Origin: Stutzerimonas stutzeri
Lineage (GTDB): Bacteria > Pseudomonadota > Gammaproteobacteria > Pseudomonadales > Pseudomonadaceae
Direction of reading: 5' to 3'
Assembly (NCBI RefSeq): GCF_000590475.1
Contig: NZ_CP007441.1
Location: forward strand, 2,920,660 to 2,984,659
Length of the DNA stretch: 64,000 nt
The notes under the pieces are model-generated. The model ran no database searches. It was not told where the DNA came from and was given only the letters and a program-made list of their open reading frames with translations. This document shows, in pieces, positions 41,366 through 52,614 of the stretch (the stretch's first letter is position 1; every line of letters begins with the position of its first letter). Position numbers and translations under genes: made by a program.

Positions 41366-42205
41366 ATGACCGCAAGAACCCTGCTACTGACAGCGCTGGC
41401 CATGCTCGCCTTCGCGGGTAATTCGCTGCTTTGCCGGGCGGCGTTGCGCGACAGCCAGATCGATCCCGCCAGTTTCACTGCGCTGCGCCTGTTCGCTGGC
41501 GCGCTGGTGTTGTGGTTGCTGCTGCTTACACGCAAGCGGTCCGCCACCGTGGGTGGCAACTGGGCCGGCGCCCTCTCCCTTTTTATATATGCCGCGGCAT
41601 TCTCCTACGCCTATTTGCACCTCGATGCTGGCGCTGGCGCGCTGCTGCTGTTCGGCGCCGTGCAATTGAGCATGGTCACCTGGGGGCTGATCAGGGGGGA
41701 ACGCTTGCATCGCTTGCAGTGGGTCGGTCTGGTGCTGGCGGCGGCAGGGCTGGTCGCCCTTCTCCTACCTGGCACGAGCATACCGTCACTGTCGGCGTCT
41801 TTTCTAATGGTGCTGGCAGGCATCGCCTGGGGCGCGTATTCGCTACTGGGAAAAGGAACGCCCGATCCGCTCGCCGCGACTGCCGGTAATTTCATCCGAA
41901 CGTTGCCCATCGTGGTCATGCTGTGCCTGCTGGCGTTAGGCTCGCTCGAGTGGGACAGCGCCGGCGTGCTGTATGCACTGTTATCCGGAGGACTCACCTC
42001 TGGTATCGGCTACGCCATCTGGTATGCGGCAATGCCCGGACTGGCCGCCATACAGGCGGCCAGCGTGCAACTGAGCGTACCGCTTCTCACCGCGCTGGCA
42101 GGAAGCCTGCTGCTGGGCGAAACCTTGACAGGCAGATTGATACTGGTCGGGGTCGCAATCCTGGGCGGCATTGCCCTGGTCTTGCGGTACAAGCACCGGG
42201 CGTGA
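41366..42205 (+). CDS. EamA-family drug/metabolite transporter
   Basis: The 279-residue protein has ten hydrophobic helices arranged as two EamA repeats. The first spans residues 1-130 (LLTALAMLAFAGNSLLCRAAL; FTALRLFAGALVLW), the second from about 145 (GIAWGAYSLLGKG) to the end (LLLGETLTGRLILVGVAILGG). Such carriers export amino acids or metabolites. It lies between the PA3009-like and PA3010-like genes, where P. aeruginosa has none in my memory, so it may be an insertion into a conserved block. Substrate unknown. Confidence 0.88.
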   Translation: MTARTLLLTALAMLAFAGNSLLCRAALRDSQIDPASFTALRLFAGALVLWLLLLTRKRSATVGGNWAGALSLFIYAAAFSYAYLHLDAGAGALLLFGAVQLSMVTWGLIRGERLHRLQWVGLVLAAAGLVALLLPGTSIPSLSASFLMVLAGIAWGAYSLLGKGTPDPLAATAGNFIRTLPIVVMLCLLALGSLEWDSAGVLYALLSGGLTSGIGYAIWYAAMPGLAAIQAASVQLSVPLLTALAGSLLLGETLTGRLILVGVAILGGIALVLRYKHRA

Positions 42206-42237
42206 ATGCCAAGCCCAGCATGCTGCCGGCTAGTCGC

Positions 42238-42756
42238 CTACCACTCGGTAAGCGACTCGCGAAAGCGTAAAGCCAGCTCCTTCAGGTTGCCTCGCCAGGC
42301 CTCCACCTCATCGCGCGCCAGCGCGGGCACCTCTTCTTCCACGCTGACCGCCTCGATTAAGGCCATGGTTGGATCGGTCTTGGCCTTGGCCGGCGCACGT
42401 GGCGGCTCGAACAGCGCGGCATAGGCCTTCAGTAACTGGGCAAGCCAGGTTTCCGAGTGCTCGGCCAGTTCGATCAGCTCGGCTAACTCCGGGCTCGGCG
42501 ATGCGCTGTTCGGCGAACGCACCAGCAGCATCTCCACCCGAGGTGCACTGGCGCCGGGCAATCGGTAATAACCGGCAATTTCGTGGCATAACCCCAGCAA
42601 CGCGCCGTAGAGATGAAAAAGGCAGGCCTCTCGCTCTGCCTGGATCAGGCCCGGCGCATTCATCGCGCCTTTTTCCTCGGCCCGTCGCCAGCTCTCGAGC
42701 GCTAGACCTGCGAAATAAATCTTCTGGTTGGTTCGGGTGTACAGCTCATGAGCCAT
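42238..42756 (-). CDS. Conserved hypothetical protein, PA3010/DUF6586-like
   Basis: The 172-residue, mostly helical cytoplasmic protein (MAHELYTRTNQKIYFAGLALE; ACLFHLYGALLGLCHEIAGYYRLP) matches the conserved gene found beside topA in pseudomonads. A Pro/Ala-rich linker near residues 118-128 separates two halves. Function unknown. It is co-directional with topA and starts 66 bases after its stop. Confidence 0.75.
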   Translation of the reverse strand: MAHELYTRTNQKIYFAGLALESWRRAEEKGAMNAPGLIQAEREACLFHLYGALLGLCHEIAGYYRLPGASAPRVEMLLVRSPNSASPSPELAELIELAEHSETWLAQLLKAYAALFEPPRAPAKAKTDPTMALIEAVSVEEEVPALARDEVEAWRGNLKELALRFRESLTEW

Positions 42757-42822
42757 GGCGATGCTCTCCCAGGCGTTGAACGTGACGGATCAGAGCCGTC
42801 CGGCTCCGACCCAACGCTGCGC

Positions 42823-45435
42823 TTACTTACCGGTGCTCTTGTCTTCGACCTTCCATTTGCCGCCGTCGAAGAAGGCTTTCCAGCCGGTCGGTTTACCGTT
42901 GATCTCGGTCTGCACGTACTGCTCCTTAGTCTTTCGACTGAAGCGGATCACGGCTGGACGGCCCTCTGTATCTTTCTGCGGTGCACTCAACAGGAAGTGA
43001 TATTTCGGATCGATCTCATCCTTGTGCGGAATCAGTTCCTGCACCAGCGGCGCACGAGTCTCGCGATTCTTCGGAAACTGGCTGGCGGCCAGAAACAGTC
43101 CGGATGCACCGTCGCGCAACACATAAGTGTCGTCGACCTTTTCGCACTTGAGCTCGGGCATTTTCACCGCGTCCATCTTTGGCGGCGCTGCCTCGCCGCT
43201 CCTGAGGAGCTTGCGTGTGTTCTTGCACTCGGCGTTTGTACAGCCGAAGAACTTGCCGAAACGGCCAGTCTTCAATTGCATTTCACTGCCACACTTGTCG
43301 CACTCCAGGCTCGGGCCTTCATAACCCTTGATGCGGTATTGACCTTCTTCGATCTCATAGCCGCTGCAATCCGGGTTGTTGCCGCAGATGTGGAGTTTGC
43401 GAGTTTCGTCCAACAGATAAGCGTCCATCGCCGTGCTGCAGATGGGGCAGCGATGCTTGCCAAGCAGCACGCGTGATTCGGACTCACCCTCGTCGTCAGC
43501 GGCAATCTCGTCGCCGGGAATTAGGTTTACGGTGGACTTGCAGCGCTCTTTCGGCGGCAGGCTGTAACCGGAGCACCCAAGGAACACGCCCGTGGAGGCT
43601 GTACGAATCATCATCGGCCGACCGCAGACCTTGCAGGGAATATCGGTCAAGGTCGGCTGATTGGCGCGCATGCCGTTGTCGCTGGCCTCGGCAACGTCGA
43701 GCTTCTTCCTGAAGTCGCCATAGAACTCGTCGAGCACGTGTTTCCACTCGCGCTCGCCTTGAGCGACGTCGTCGAGGTTTTCTTCCATGCCAGCGGTGAA
43801 GCCATAGTCCATCAGGTTGTTGAAGCTTTCCGAGAGACGTTCGGTGACGATGTCGCCCATCTTCTCCGAATAGAACCGGCGGTTGTGCAGGGAAACGTAG
43901 CCACGATCCTGGATCGTGGAAATGATTGCCGCGTAGGTCGACGGGCGACCGATACCGCGTTTTTCCATTTCCTTGACCAGGCTCGCTTCGGAGTAGCGCG
44001 CCGGCGGCTTGGTGAAGTGCTGGCTCGGATCGAGCTTGATCAACTTCATCCCGTCGCCCTTGTTCATCTCGGGCAGCACGTCATCCTCACCGCTCTTGCT
44101 CTGCTGCGGCATGACTTTGGTGTAACCATCGAACTTGAGGATGCGACCCTTGGCGCGCAGCTCGAAGCTGCCTGCGGTGACGGTCACGCTGGTAGATAGA
44201 TACTGCGCCGGAGGCATCTGGCAGGCCACGAACTGGCGCCAGATGAGATCGTAAAGACGCTCAGCATCGCGCTCCATGCCGGACAGCTGCGTCGGGCGCA
44301 GATTGACGTCGGACGGGCGAATCGCCTCGTGAGCCTCCTGGGCGCCCTCTTTGCTCGAATAGAAGTTGGGCTTCTCCGGCAGGTACTTGTTGCCGAATTC
44401 ATCTTCGATGAAGCCGCGCACCATGCTCAAAGCATCGGCCGAGAGGTTGGTCGAGTCGGTACGCATGTAGGTGATGTAGCCGGCCTCGTAGAGTCGCTGG
44501 GCCATCATCATGGTCTTCTTCACGCCGAAGCCAAGACGATTGCTCGCCGCCTGCTGCAGGGTCGACGTGATGAAAGGAGCCGAGGGTTTGCTGCTGGTCG
44601 GCTTGTCCTCGCGCTTGGTCACGCTGTAGCTGGCGTCCTTTAGCTGCTCCAGCGCGGCCATGGCATGGCCTTCATTCAGCGGTTTGAACGCCTCGCCATT
44701 CTCGCGCGCTACCTCGAAGCGCACCTTGGCCTTCTCGGCAGTGGCGAGGTCCGCATGGACTTCCCAGTATTCTTCTGGAACGAAGGCGCGGATTTCCCGC
44801 TCACGCTCGACGACCAGTTTCACCGCAACCGACTGCACACGGCCGGCGGACAAACCGCGGGCGATCTTCTGCCACAGCAGCGGCGAGACCATGTAACCCA
44901 CGACCCGATCGAGAAAGCGCCGCGCCTGCTGCGCATTGACTCGGTTGATGTCCAGCTCGCCTGGCTTGGAAAACGCTTCCTGGATTGCCTTCTTGGTGAT
45001 TTCGTTGAACACCACGCGCTTGTAGCGGCTGTCGTCACCACCAATGGATTCACGCAGGTGCCAGGCGATGGCCTCCCCCTCTCTGTCCAAGTCGGTCGCG
45101 AGATAGATGGTGTCGGCTTCCTTGGCCAGACGACGTAATTCGTCGATGACCTTTTCCTTGCCCGGCAGAATCTCGTACTTAGCCTTCCAGCCGTGCTCGG
45201 GGTCGATACCCATACGGGTGAAGAGCTGACGCTTGGCCTTTTCCTTCGGCGAAAGCGCAGGCGCTTCAGCCGCCACCGCCTTGCCACGCTTAGCCGGCTC
45301 GCGAGCTGCGGAACCGCTGGTAGGAAGGTCGCGGATATGGCCGATACTCGACTTCACCACGTACTGGTTGCCCAAATACTTGTTGATTGTCTTGGCCTTG
45401 GCCGGTGATTCCACGATGACCAGCGATTTACCCAT
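42823..45435 (-). CDS. topA: DNA topoisomerase I
   Basis: The 870-residue type IA topoisomerase relaxes negative supercoils. It starts MGKSLVIVESPAKAKTINKYLG (Toprim start, split here as MGKSLVIVESPAKAKT and INKYLG) and has the Toprim DxD in ATDLDREGEA near residue 138. The active-site Tyr is in GYITYMRTDSTNLS near residue 330. Several C-terminal Cys4 zinc modules follow (CKVCGRPM, CPICSTAMD, CDKCGSEM...CTNAEC). The N-terminus carries a 20-residue insertion after GSAAREPAKRG seen in Pseudomonas enzymes. GGAGAG precedes the ATG at 45435. Confidence 0.97.
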   Translation of the reverse strand: MGKSLVIVESPAKAKTINKYLGNQYVVKSSIGHIRDLPTSGSAAREPAKRGKAVAAEAPALSPKEKAKRQLFTRMGIDPEHGWKAKYEILPGKEKVIDELRRLAKEADTIYLATDLDREGEAIAWHLRESIGGDDSRYKRVVFNEITKKAIQEAFSKPGELDINRVNAQQARRFLDRVVGYMVSPLLWQKIARGLSAGRVQSVAVKLVVEREREIRAFVPEEYWEVHADLATAEKAKVRFEVARENGEAFKPLNEGHAMAALEQLKDASYSVTKREDKPTSSKPSAPFITSTLQQAASNRLGFGVKKTMMMAQRLYEAGYITYMRTDSTNLSADALSMVRGFIEDEFGNKYLPEKPNFYSSKEGAQEAHEAIRPSDVNLRPTQLSGMERDAERLYDLIWRQFVACQMPPAQYLSTSVTVTAGSFELRAKGRILKFDGYTKVMPQQSKSGEDDVLPEMNKGDGMKLIKLDPSQHFTKPPARYSEASLVKEMEKRGIGRPSTYAAIISTIQDRGYVSLHNRRFYSEKMGDIVTERLSESFNNLMDYGFTAGMEENLDDVAQGEREWKHVLDEFYGDFRKKLDVAEASDNGMRANQPTLTDIPCKVCGRPMMIRTASTGVFLGCSGYSLPPKERCKSTVNLIPGDEIAADDEGESESRVLLGKHRCPICSTAMDAYLLDETRKLHICGNNPDCSGYEIEEGQYRIKGYEGPSLECDKCGSEMQLKTGRFGKFFGCTNAECKNTRKLLRSGEAAPPKMDAVKMPELKCEKVDDTYVLRDGASGLFLAASQFPKNRETRAPLVQELIPHKDEIDPKYHFLLSAPQKDTEGRPAVIRFSRKTKEQYVQTEINGKPTGWKAFFDGGKWKVEDKSTGK

Positions 45436-45675
45436 GGAGAGGAGAGTTCCTGAATCGAGAGATGAACTGAGAAATAGTGAACTGACAGTAGCCGAGCGCC
45501 ACAAACGACGCTCAATCTGCCAGAGAGTAGCGAAGCAGCCCTTTTACCGGACTGCAAAGAGCATTCAATTGCTCCGGAAAACTTTCATACCCCACGCAGC
45601 GACCTGTTTGCATGCGCAGGTTTTTATGTCCGGACCCAAATGCAATCCCTTTCACTCGGTCCGAAAGCACCGCTA
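45436..45675 (-). other. topA leader region
   Basis: About 240 bases between the topA promoter and its ATG hold no gene I can support. Several short palindromic words occur, but no riboswitch-like structure is evident by eye. Confidence 0.35.
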
Positions 45676-45703
45676 TATATAGTGGCGACAGAGCCGAGGT
45701 CAA
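45676..45703 (-). promoter_or_regulatory. topA: Probable sigma-70 promoter of topA
   Basis: On the minus strand TTGACC (45703-45698) and TATATA (45681-45676) are separated by 16 bases, a near-consensus promoter reading toward topA. The -10 is inside an AT palindrome (CTATATATAG), which may make it sensitive to supercoiling. Confidence 0.6.
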
Positions 45704-45737
45704 GCGCAAGGGTTAAGCCAGCGTGCCCGGAGAACGC

Positions 45738-45965
45738 TCAAAAACGACTGGGTTCGGCTTCGATCAGGGCGAAACGGGGAAGGGTTTCGCCGTCGACCTC
45801 AACCGTTTCGGTAAACATCGAGAGCGGACGCACCCAAAGCCCGAGATCCCCGTACAACGCCTGGTAGAAGACCACCTGCTCTTCCGTTTCGGAATGGCGG
45901 GCAACCGCATATACCCGATATTCGGGTCCTTTGTAGTGACGATAACGGCCTGGCGTGACCTGCAT
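45738..45965 (-). CDS. DUF1653 protein, PA3012-like
   Basis: The 75-residue protein (GRYRHYKGPEYRVYAVARHSETEEQVVFYQALYGD region) has the complete DUF1653 fold, a small beta-rich domain of unknown function. Its WVRPLSMFTETV end motif is typical. It lies between topA and fadA as in P. aeruginosa. Start at the ATG at 45965. Confidence 0.88.
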   Translation of the reverse strand: MQVTPGRYRHYKGPEYRVYAVARHSETEEQVVFYQALYGDLGLWVRPLSMFTETVEVDGETLPRFALIEAEPSRF

Positions 45966-45999
45966 CTCGACTGCCCCTAAAAAAGTTCGTACCCATCAA

Positions 46000-46028
46000 A
46001 ATGAAAACCGGGGCACGTGGCCCCGGTT
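46000..46028 (-). terminator. Terminator after fadBA
   Basis: On the minus strand a 9-bp stem (AAACCGGGG/CCCCGGTTT) with a 7-base loop is followed by TTCATTTTG, about 20 bases past the fadA stop. It should end the fadB-fadA transcript. Confidence 0.8.
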
Positions 46029-46046
46029 TCCGTGTCACCGAACAGC

Positions 46047-47222
46047 TTAGACGCGTTCGAACACCGTAGAGATACCTTGACCCAGACCGATGCACATCGT
46101 GGCCACGCCCAGGGTACCGCCGTTCTGCTTCATCACATTCAGCAGAGTGCCGGAAATACGAGCTCCAGAGCAACCGAACGGATGACCCAACGCGATGGCG
46201 CCGCCATGCAAATTGACCTTCTGCTCCATCTTGTCGAGCAGCTTGAGATCCTTCAACACCGGCAGTGCCTGAGCAGCGAAGGCTTCGTTGAGCTCGACAT
46301 AGTCGATGTCATCCATGGTCAGACCGGCACGCTTGAGCGCTTTCTGGGTCGCAGGCACCGGACCGTAGCCCATGATTGCCGGATCGACGCCAGCTAAGGC
46401 CATGGAACGGATCACAGCCATCGGCTGAATGCCCAGGTCCTGAGCCCGCTGCGCCGACATGACGATCATGCAGGAGGCACCATCGGTGATCTGCGAGGAA
46501 GTACCCGCCGTCACGGTGCCGCCCTTGGGGTTGAATGCCGGCTTCAGCGCCGCCAGGCTCTCGAGCGTGGTTTCCGAGCGAATGGTTTCGTCGAAGTCGA
46601 AGACCTTGAGGAAACCGTTCTCGTCGTACCCTTCCATCGGGATGATTTCATCCTTGAACAGGCCATCAACGGTCGCCTTGTGCGCCAGACGATGCGAACG
46701 CTCACCGAAGGCATCCTGCTGCTCGCGAGTGATGCCATGCATCTTGCCCAGCATTTCGGCGGTCAGGCCCATCATGCCGGACGCCTTGGCGGCATACAGC
46801 GACAGCTGCGGGTTCGGATCGACCCCGTGCATCATGCCGACGTGGCCCATGTGCTCGACACCACCAACGACGAACACATCACCGTTGCCGGTCATGATCG
46901 CCTGCGCGGCAGTATGCAGCGCGCTCATCGACGAACCACACAGGCGGCTGACGGTCTGCGCGGCACTGGTGTGGGGGATACGGGTCATCAGGGATGCCAT
47001 GCGGGCGACGTTCCAGCCCTGTTCCAGGGTCTGGTTTACGCAGCCCCAGATAACATCTTCCACTTCGGCCGGGTCGACCTTGGAGTTGCGTGCCAGCAAG
47101 CCATCGATCAAATGCGCAGACATGCTCTCGGCGCGGGTATTACGGTGCATGCCGCCCTTGGAACGACCCATCGGGGTACGGCCGAAGTCGACAATGACGA
47201 CGTCTCTCGGATTAAGGCTCAT
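46047..47222 (-). CDS. fadA: 3-ketoacyl-CoA thiolase FadA
   Basis: FadA is the beta subunit of the fatty-acid oxidation complex and cleaves 3-ketoacyl-CoA to acetyl-CoA. The 391-residue thiolase has the nucleophile Cys in SRLCGSSMSALHTAAQ (about residue 95), the NEAFAAQALPVL motif with a catalytic His partner in LGHPFGCSGAR (about residue 347), and the second Cys in MCIGLGQG near the end. Start ATG at 47222 with GAGGG upstream. It lies 17 bases after fadB. Confidence 0.97.
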   Translation of the reverse strand: MSLNPRDVVIVDFGRTPMGRSKGGMHRNTRAESMSAHLIDGLLARNSKVDPAEVEDVIWGCVNQTLEQGWNVARMASLMTRIPHTSAAQTVSRLCGSSMSALHTAAQAIMTGNGDVFVVGGVEHMGHVGMMHGVDPNPQLSLYAAKASGMMGLTAEMLGKMHGITREQQDAFGERSHRLAHKATVDGLFKDEIIPMEGYDENGFLKVFDFDETIRSETTLESLAALKPAFNPKGGTVTAGTSSQITDGASCMIVMSAQRAQDLGIQPMAVIRSMALAGVDPAIMGYGPVPATQKALKRAGLTMDDIDYVELNEAFAAQALPVLKDLKLLDKMEQKVNLHGGAIALGHPFGCSGARISGTLLNVMKQNGGTLGVATMCIGLGQGISTVFERV

Positions 47223-47239
47223 ATTCTCTTTTCCCTCAA

Positions 47240-49387
<2,148 letters not shown>

Positions 49388-49826
49388 CAACTGATCTCCA
49401 CGGTATGGAAGCTGAACGTTACGTGTCACGTCACCGGCCCGAAGACCGTCACCAATTGGTGAAACGACACCCACCGACACGATAAACCGGGCTGACGGCA
49501 TTTGCGTGGCAAACGCTCGATTCATACGCCCGTTTGATTTGGGTGAGCACACCTTCATCGAAAAGCGACCGGTTGTCAATCGGCTGACCAATCGGATAGC
49601 GGCGCTCACTCGCGACGAGACCGATAAGCCTAGCCAAGCACCGCGATGTTGCGCTCAGAGGTCTCGAATTTATTCATCGACAACCATTCAGCCTGATGAT
49701 TGCCGCCACGTGGCCGATGAACCCATGCCGCCCTGCACCGTCACACACTGACGAGGCACCTTGTACAATCGGCGCCTGCCCCCAACCTCGTTCAGCTGCG
49801 CCAGATCGCGGCCTCAGGAGTTATGC
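49388..49826. other. Divergent intergenic region fadB / ptrB
   Basis: These 439 bases hold promoters of fadBA (minus) and ptrB (plus). A PsrA-like site CAAACGCTCGATTC at 49510-49523 differs from the consensus palindrome by one base. No gene is supported. CAGGAG at 49815-49820 is the ptrB ribosome binding site. Confidence 0.45.
49510..49523. promoter_or_regulatory. Candidate PsrA operator upstream of fadBA
   Basis: CAAACGCTCGATTC matches (G/C)AAAC-N4-GTTT(G/C) except for A instead of T in the right arm. It lies 123-136 bases upstream of the fadB ATG. PsrA is known to repress the fadBA5 operon in P. aeruginosa. Confidence 0.45.
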
Positions 49827-51860
49827 ATGTCTGCCCCGATTGCCCGTGTCGCTACAGGCCAGGATCCTTATAAATGGCTGGAGAACCGTGACGCCTCCGA
49901 GGTGCTCGATTACCTGAAAGCGGAAAATGCTTATCTGGACCAGCAACTGGCGGATCAGGCCGGGTTGCGCGAAACGCTCTTCCAGGAGATTAAGGGACGC
50001 ATCCGCGAGACAGACCTGTCGCTGCCTTCGCCCTGGGGGCCCTGGCTCTACTACCAGCGCACCACAGCAGGAGATGAATACCCTCGTCATTACCGATGCC
50101 CGCGGCCGACGGATGGCTCGTTCATGGCGGATGACAATGCCGAGCAACTGCTACTCGACCCTAATGAACTGGCCGCGGGCGGGTTCTTGTCGCTCGGCGC
50201 CTTCAGCGTCAGCCAGGACCACAGCAAGTTGGCCTACAGTCTCGACACCCAGGGCGACGAGATTTACCGACTATTCGTCAAAGACCTGACCACGGGTGAG
50301 GTGACTGCCCTGCTCTTCGAGAACTGCGATGGCAGCATGACGTGGGCTAACGACAACCAGACCCTGTTTTTCGGCGAACTCGACGACACCCACCGACCGC
50401 ACAAGATCTACCGCCACTGCCTGGGTAGTAGCGACCGCAGCGAGGTCTATCACGACCCGGACGGCCGCTATTTCGTCCACTGCTACCGCGCCAGTTCGGA
50501 ACGCCAACTGGTGATCCTGTCCAACAGCAAGACCACCAGCGAAGCCTGGGTGCTGTCGGCCGACGAGCCTAAGGGCGAATGGATCTGCTTGGCGCCGCGT
50601 CAGGACGATCACGAATACTTTCCCGATCATGGACTGCTCGACGGACAATGGTGTTGGCTGATACGCAGCAACCAGGCCGGCATCAATTTCGCGCTTTACC
50701 AGGCCCCCGAGCACACGCCGCAGCGCGACCACTGGCAGGAGCTGATCGGCCATCGCGACGCGGTGATGCTCGAAGACGTCAGCCTGAACGCCAGTGCAGT
50801 CACACTGAGCCTGCGTGAAGCTGGGTTACCGATCATTGAGGTGCGCCCAACAGCTGGCGCGCCCTACCGGTTGCAGCTGCCCGACGCCGCCTACAGCTTG
50901 CACGTGCATAACACGCTCGAGTTCGACAGCCCGGTGATCCGCCTGCGCTACGAAGCGCTGAATCGCCCCGCGCAGATTCGCCAGTTGAACCTGGCCAACG
51001 GCGAACAGAAGGTCCTCAAGGAAACGCCGGTTGAAGGTCCCTTCGATGCTGATGCCTATGAGAGCCGACGTATCTGGGCAATCGCTGCCGCCGGTGCACA
51101 GGTGCCGATCAGTCTGGTCGGTCGTCATGAGAGCTTCGGCAAGCCCGCGCCGCTCTACCTGTACGGCTACGGCGCCTACGGCCATAGTCTCGACCCCTGG
51201 TTCTCTCATGCACGCCTATCACTGCTAGACCGAGGCTTCATCTTCGCCATCGCCCACGTACGCGGCGGCGGCGACCTTGGCGAGGCCTGGTACCGCGCCG
51301 GCAAACTGGAGCACAAACCGAACACCTTCAACGACTTCATCGCCTGCGCCGAAAAGCTGGTTGCCGACGGCCATACCGAGCCGGCCCGACTCGCCGTCAG
51401 CGGCGGCAGTGCTGGCGGCCTGCTGATCGGTGCCGTGCTCAACCTACGGCCGGACCTGTTTGGCGCCGCGGTCGCCGAAGTGCCCTTCGTCGACGTGCTG
51501 AACACCATGCTCAACGCCGACCTGCCGCTGACGGTGACCGAATACGACGAATGGGGCGATCCGAACCAGCCCGACGTGCATGCGCGCATCAAGGCTTACG
51601 CACCCTATGAAAACGTGCGTCCTCAGCCTTACCCGGCAATTCTCGCTGTGGCCGGCTACAACGACAGCCGCGTACAGTACTGGGAAGCCGCCAAGTGGGT
51701 GGCCAAGCTGCGCGCCAGCAAGACTGACGACAAGCTCCTGCTGCTCAAGACCGAATTCGGTGCCGGGCACGGCGGTATGAGCGGCCGTTACCAGGCGCTT
51801 AAGGATGTTGCGCTGGAGTACGCGTTCGTCCTCAAAGTCTTCGGCATGGCAGATCGATAG
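49827..51860 (+). CDS. ptrB: Oligopeptidase B (protease II)
   Basis: PtrB is a cytoplasmic serine peptidase of the prolyl-oligopeptidase family that cuts short peptides after Arg or Lys. The 677-residue protein has an N-terminal beta-propeller (residues about 70-400) and a C-terminal alpha/beta-hydrolase domain. The nucleophile Ser528 is in SGGSAGGLLIG, preceded by the LYGYGAYGHSLDPWFS and VRGGGDLGEAWY motifs; the catalytic His is probably in FGAGHGGMSGR. The ATG at 49827 is six bases after CAGGAG. It stands alone. Confidence 0.93.
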   Translation: MSAPIARVATGQDPYKWLENRDASEVLDYLKAENAYLDQQLADQAGLRETLFQEIKGRIRETDLSLPSPWGPWLYYQRTTAGDEYPRHYRCPRPTDGSFMADDNAEQLLLDPNELAAGGFLSLGAFSVSQDHSKLAYSLDTQGDEIYRLFVKDLTTGEVTALLFENCDGSMTWANDNQTLFFGELDDTHRPHKIYRHCLGSSDRSEVYHDPDGRYFVHCYRASSERQLVILSNSKTTSEAWVLSADEPKGEWICLAPRQDDHEYFPDHGLLDGQWCWLIRSNQAGINFALYQAPEHTPQRDHWQELIGHRDAVMLEDVSLNASAVTLSLREAGLPIIEVRPTAGAPYRLQLPDAAYSLHVHNTLEFDSPVIRLRYEALNRPAQIRQLNLANGEQKVLKETPVEGPFDADAYESRRIWAIAAAGAQVPISLVGRHESFGKPAPLYLYGYGAYGHSLDPWFSHARLSLLDRGFIFAIAHVRGGGDLGEAWYRAGKLEHKPNTFNDFIACAEKLVADGHTEPARLAVSGGSAGGLLIGAVLNLRPDLFGAAVAEVPFVDVLNTMLNADLPLTVTEYDEWGDPNQPDVHARIKAYAPYENVRPQPYPAILAVAGYNDSRVQYWEAAKWVAKLRASKTDDKLLLLKTEFGAGHGGMSGRYQALKDVALEYAFVLKVFGMADR

Positions 51861-51900
51861 GCGGGCTGCTCGTTCTGGCGTAGCCGATGAACATCCAGGC

Positions 51901-51941
51901 GCGGGTGCCGTTCGCCGACTTGCGGTCGGAACGGCACCTGC
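51901..51941. repeat. Inverted repeat after ptrB
   Basis: GCGGGTGCCGTTC and GAACGGCACCTGC form a 13-bp stem with one mismatch around a 15-base spacer. There is no T-tract; it may stabilise the ptrB mRNA end or act as a factor-dependent terminator. Confidence 0.5.
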
Positions 51942-51984
51942 GTGCCGCGGTCACTTCTCATACCACTGTTTGGAGTGATAACGC

Positions 51985-52332
51985 ATGAACAGGACATCGC
52001 AGAACGTGCATGGCTGGGAGCGCGCCGCATCGATCATCGGCGGGCTGTACTTCGTCGGCAAAGGCCTCGGCCGGGGCGGCTTAGGCGGGCTGGTTCAGCT
52101 GGCGATGGGAGGCATGGCCCTGACGCGCGGCTTCACCGGACACTGCGAAGCCAAGCGCGTGCTCTGCGAAGTGAGCGAGCAAGCCAATATGGCCGAAGGC
52201 AACTCCCGAAGCATGCCACTTGAGCGCAGTGAAGCCGACGATGCGCGCCTGAAAGCAAACGCCCAGGCGGCCACCGGCACGGCTACCGTGACCGGTAACG
52301 ACTCGCTCAACAACCCACCAGCCGGCGTCTGA
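51985..52332 (+). CDS. DUF2892-type small membrane protein
   Basis: The 115-residue protein begins NVHGWERAASIIGGLYFVGKGLGRGGLGGLVQLAMGGMALTRGFTGHC, with two short Gly-rich hydrophobic segments as in DUF2892 (YgaP C-terminal-like) proteins. The C-terminal 60 residues are hydrophilic and low in complexity. Function unknown. It is not in an operon. Confidence 0.72.
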   Translation: MNRTSQNVHGWERAASIIGGLYFVGKGLGRGGLGGLVQLAMGGMALTRGFTGHCEAKRVLCEVSEQANMAEGNSRSMPLERSEADDARLKANAQAATGTATVTGNDSLNNPPAGV

Positions 52333-52395
52333 TCGAGCGTTCGCTAGGCAACTAAATCGCAGCGACCCCGCCTCTGCGAAGACATGTTTCGCGAC

Positions 52396-52573
52396 GAAAC
52401 GGACTGACGGACAACCTCGAAGCAAGCTTCGCCCTGGGGCGGGCCTTCCAAAAGCCAAGGCTGACACCGAGCCGCTTTCGTAGGAGGCGCGACCCGCGGC
52501 GAAATGGACCGTCGATAGCCTCAAAGCAAAGGCTTCGCCTCGAAGCGGGCCTCTCAAAAAGCCAAAGCCAAAG
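52396..52573 (+). repeat. Two imperfect direct repeats of about 70 bases
   Basis: The units at about 52396-52463 and 52500-52573 share the order GAAA(C/T)GGAC, CTCGAAGC or CTCAAAGC, GGCTTCGCC-like, GCGGGCC, CAAAAGCCAA or AAAAAGCCAA. They are separated by CGCTTTCGTAGGAGGCGCGACCCGCGGC-like sequence (52472-52499). A third fragment (AAGCTCCGCCC...GCGGGCC) follows. This fills the 282-base gap between the DUF2892 gene and the astE stop and holds no gene. Confidence 0.6.
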
Positions 52574-52614
52574 CTCCGCCCGGCGGGCCTTCTACAGCAA
52601 CGCAGCAAACCCAT

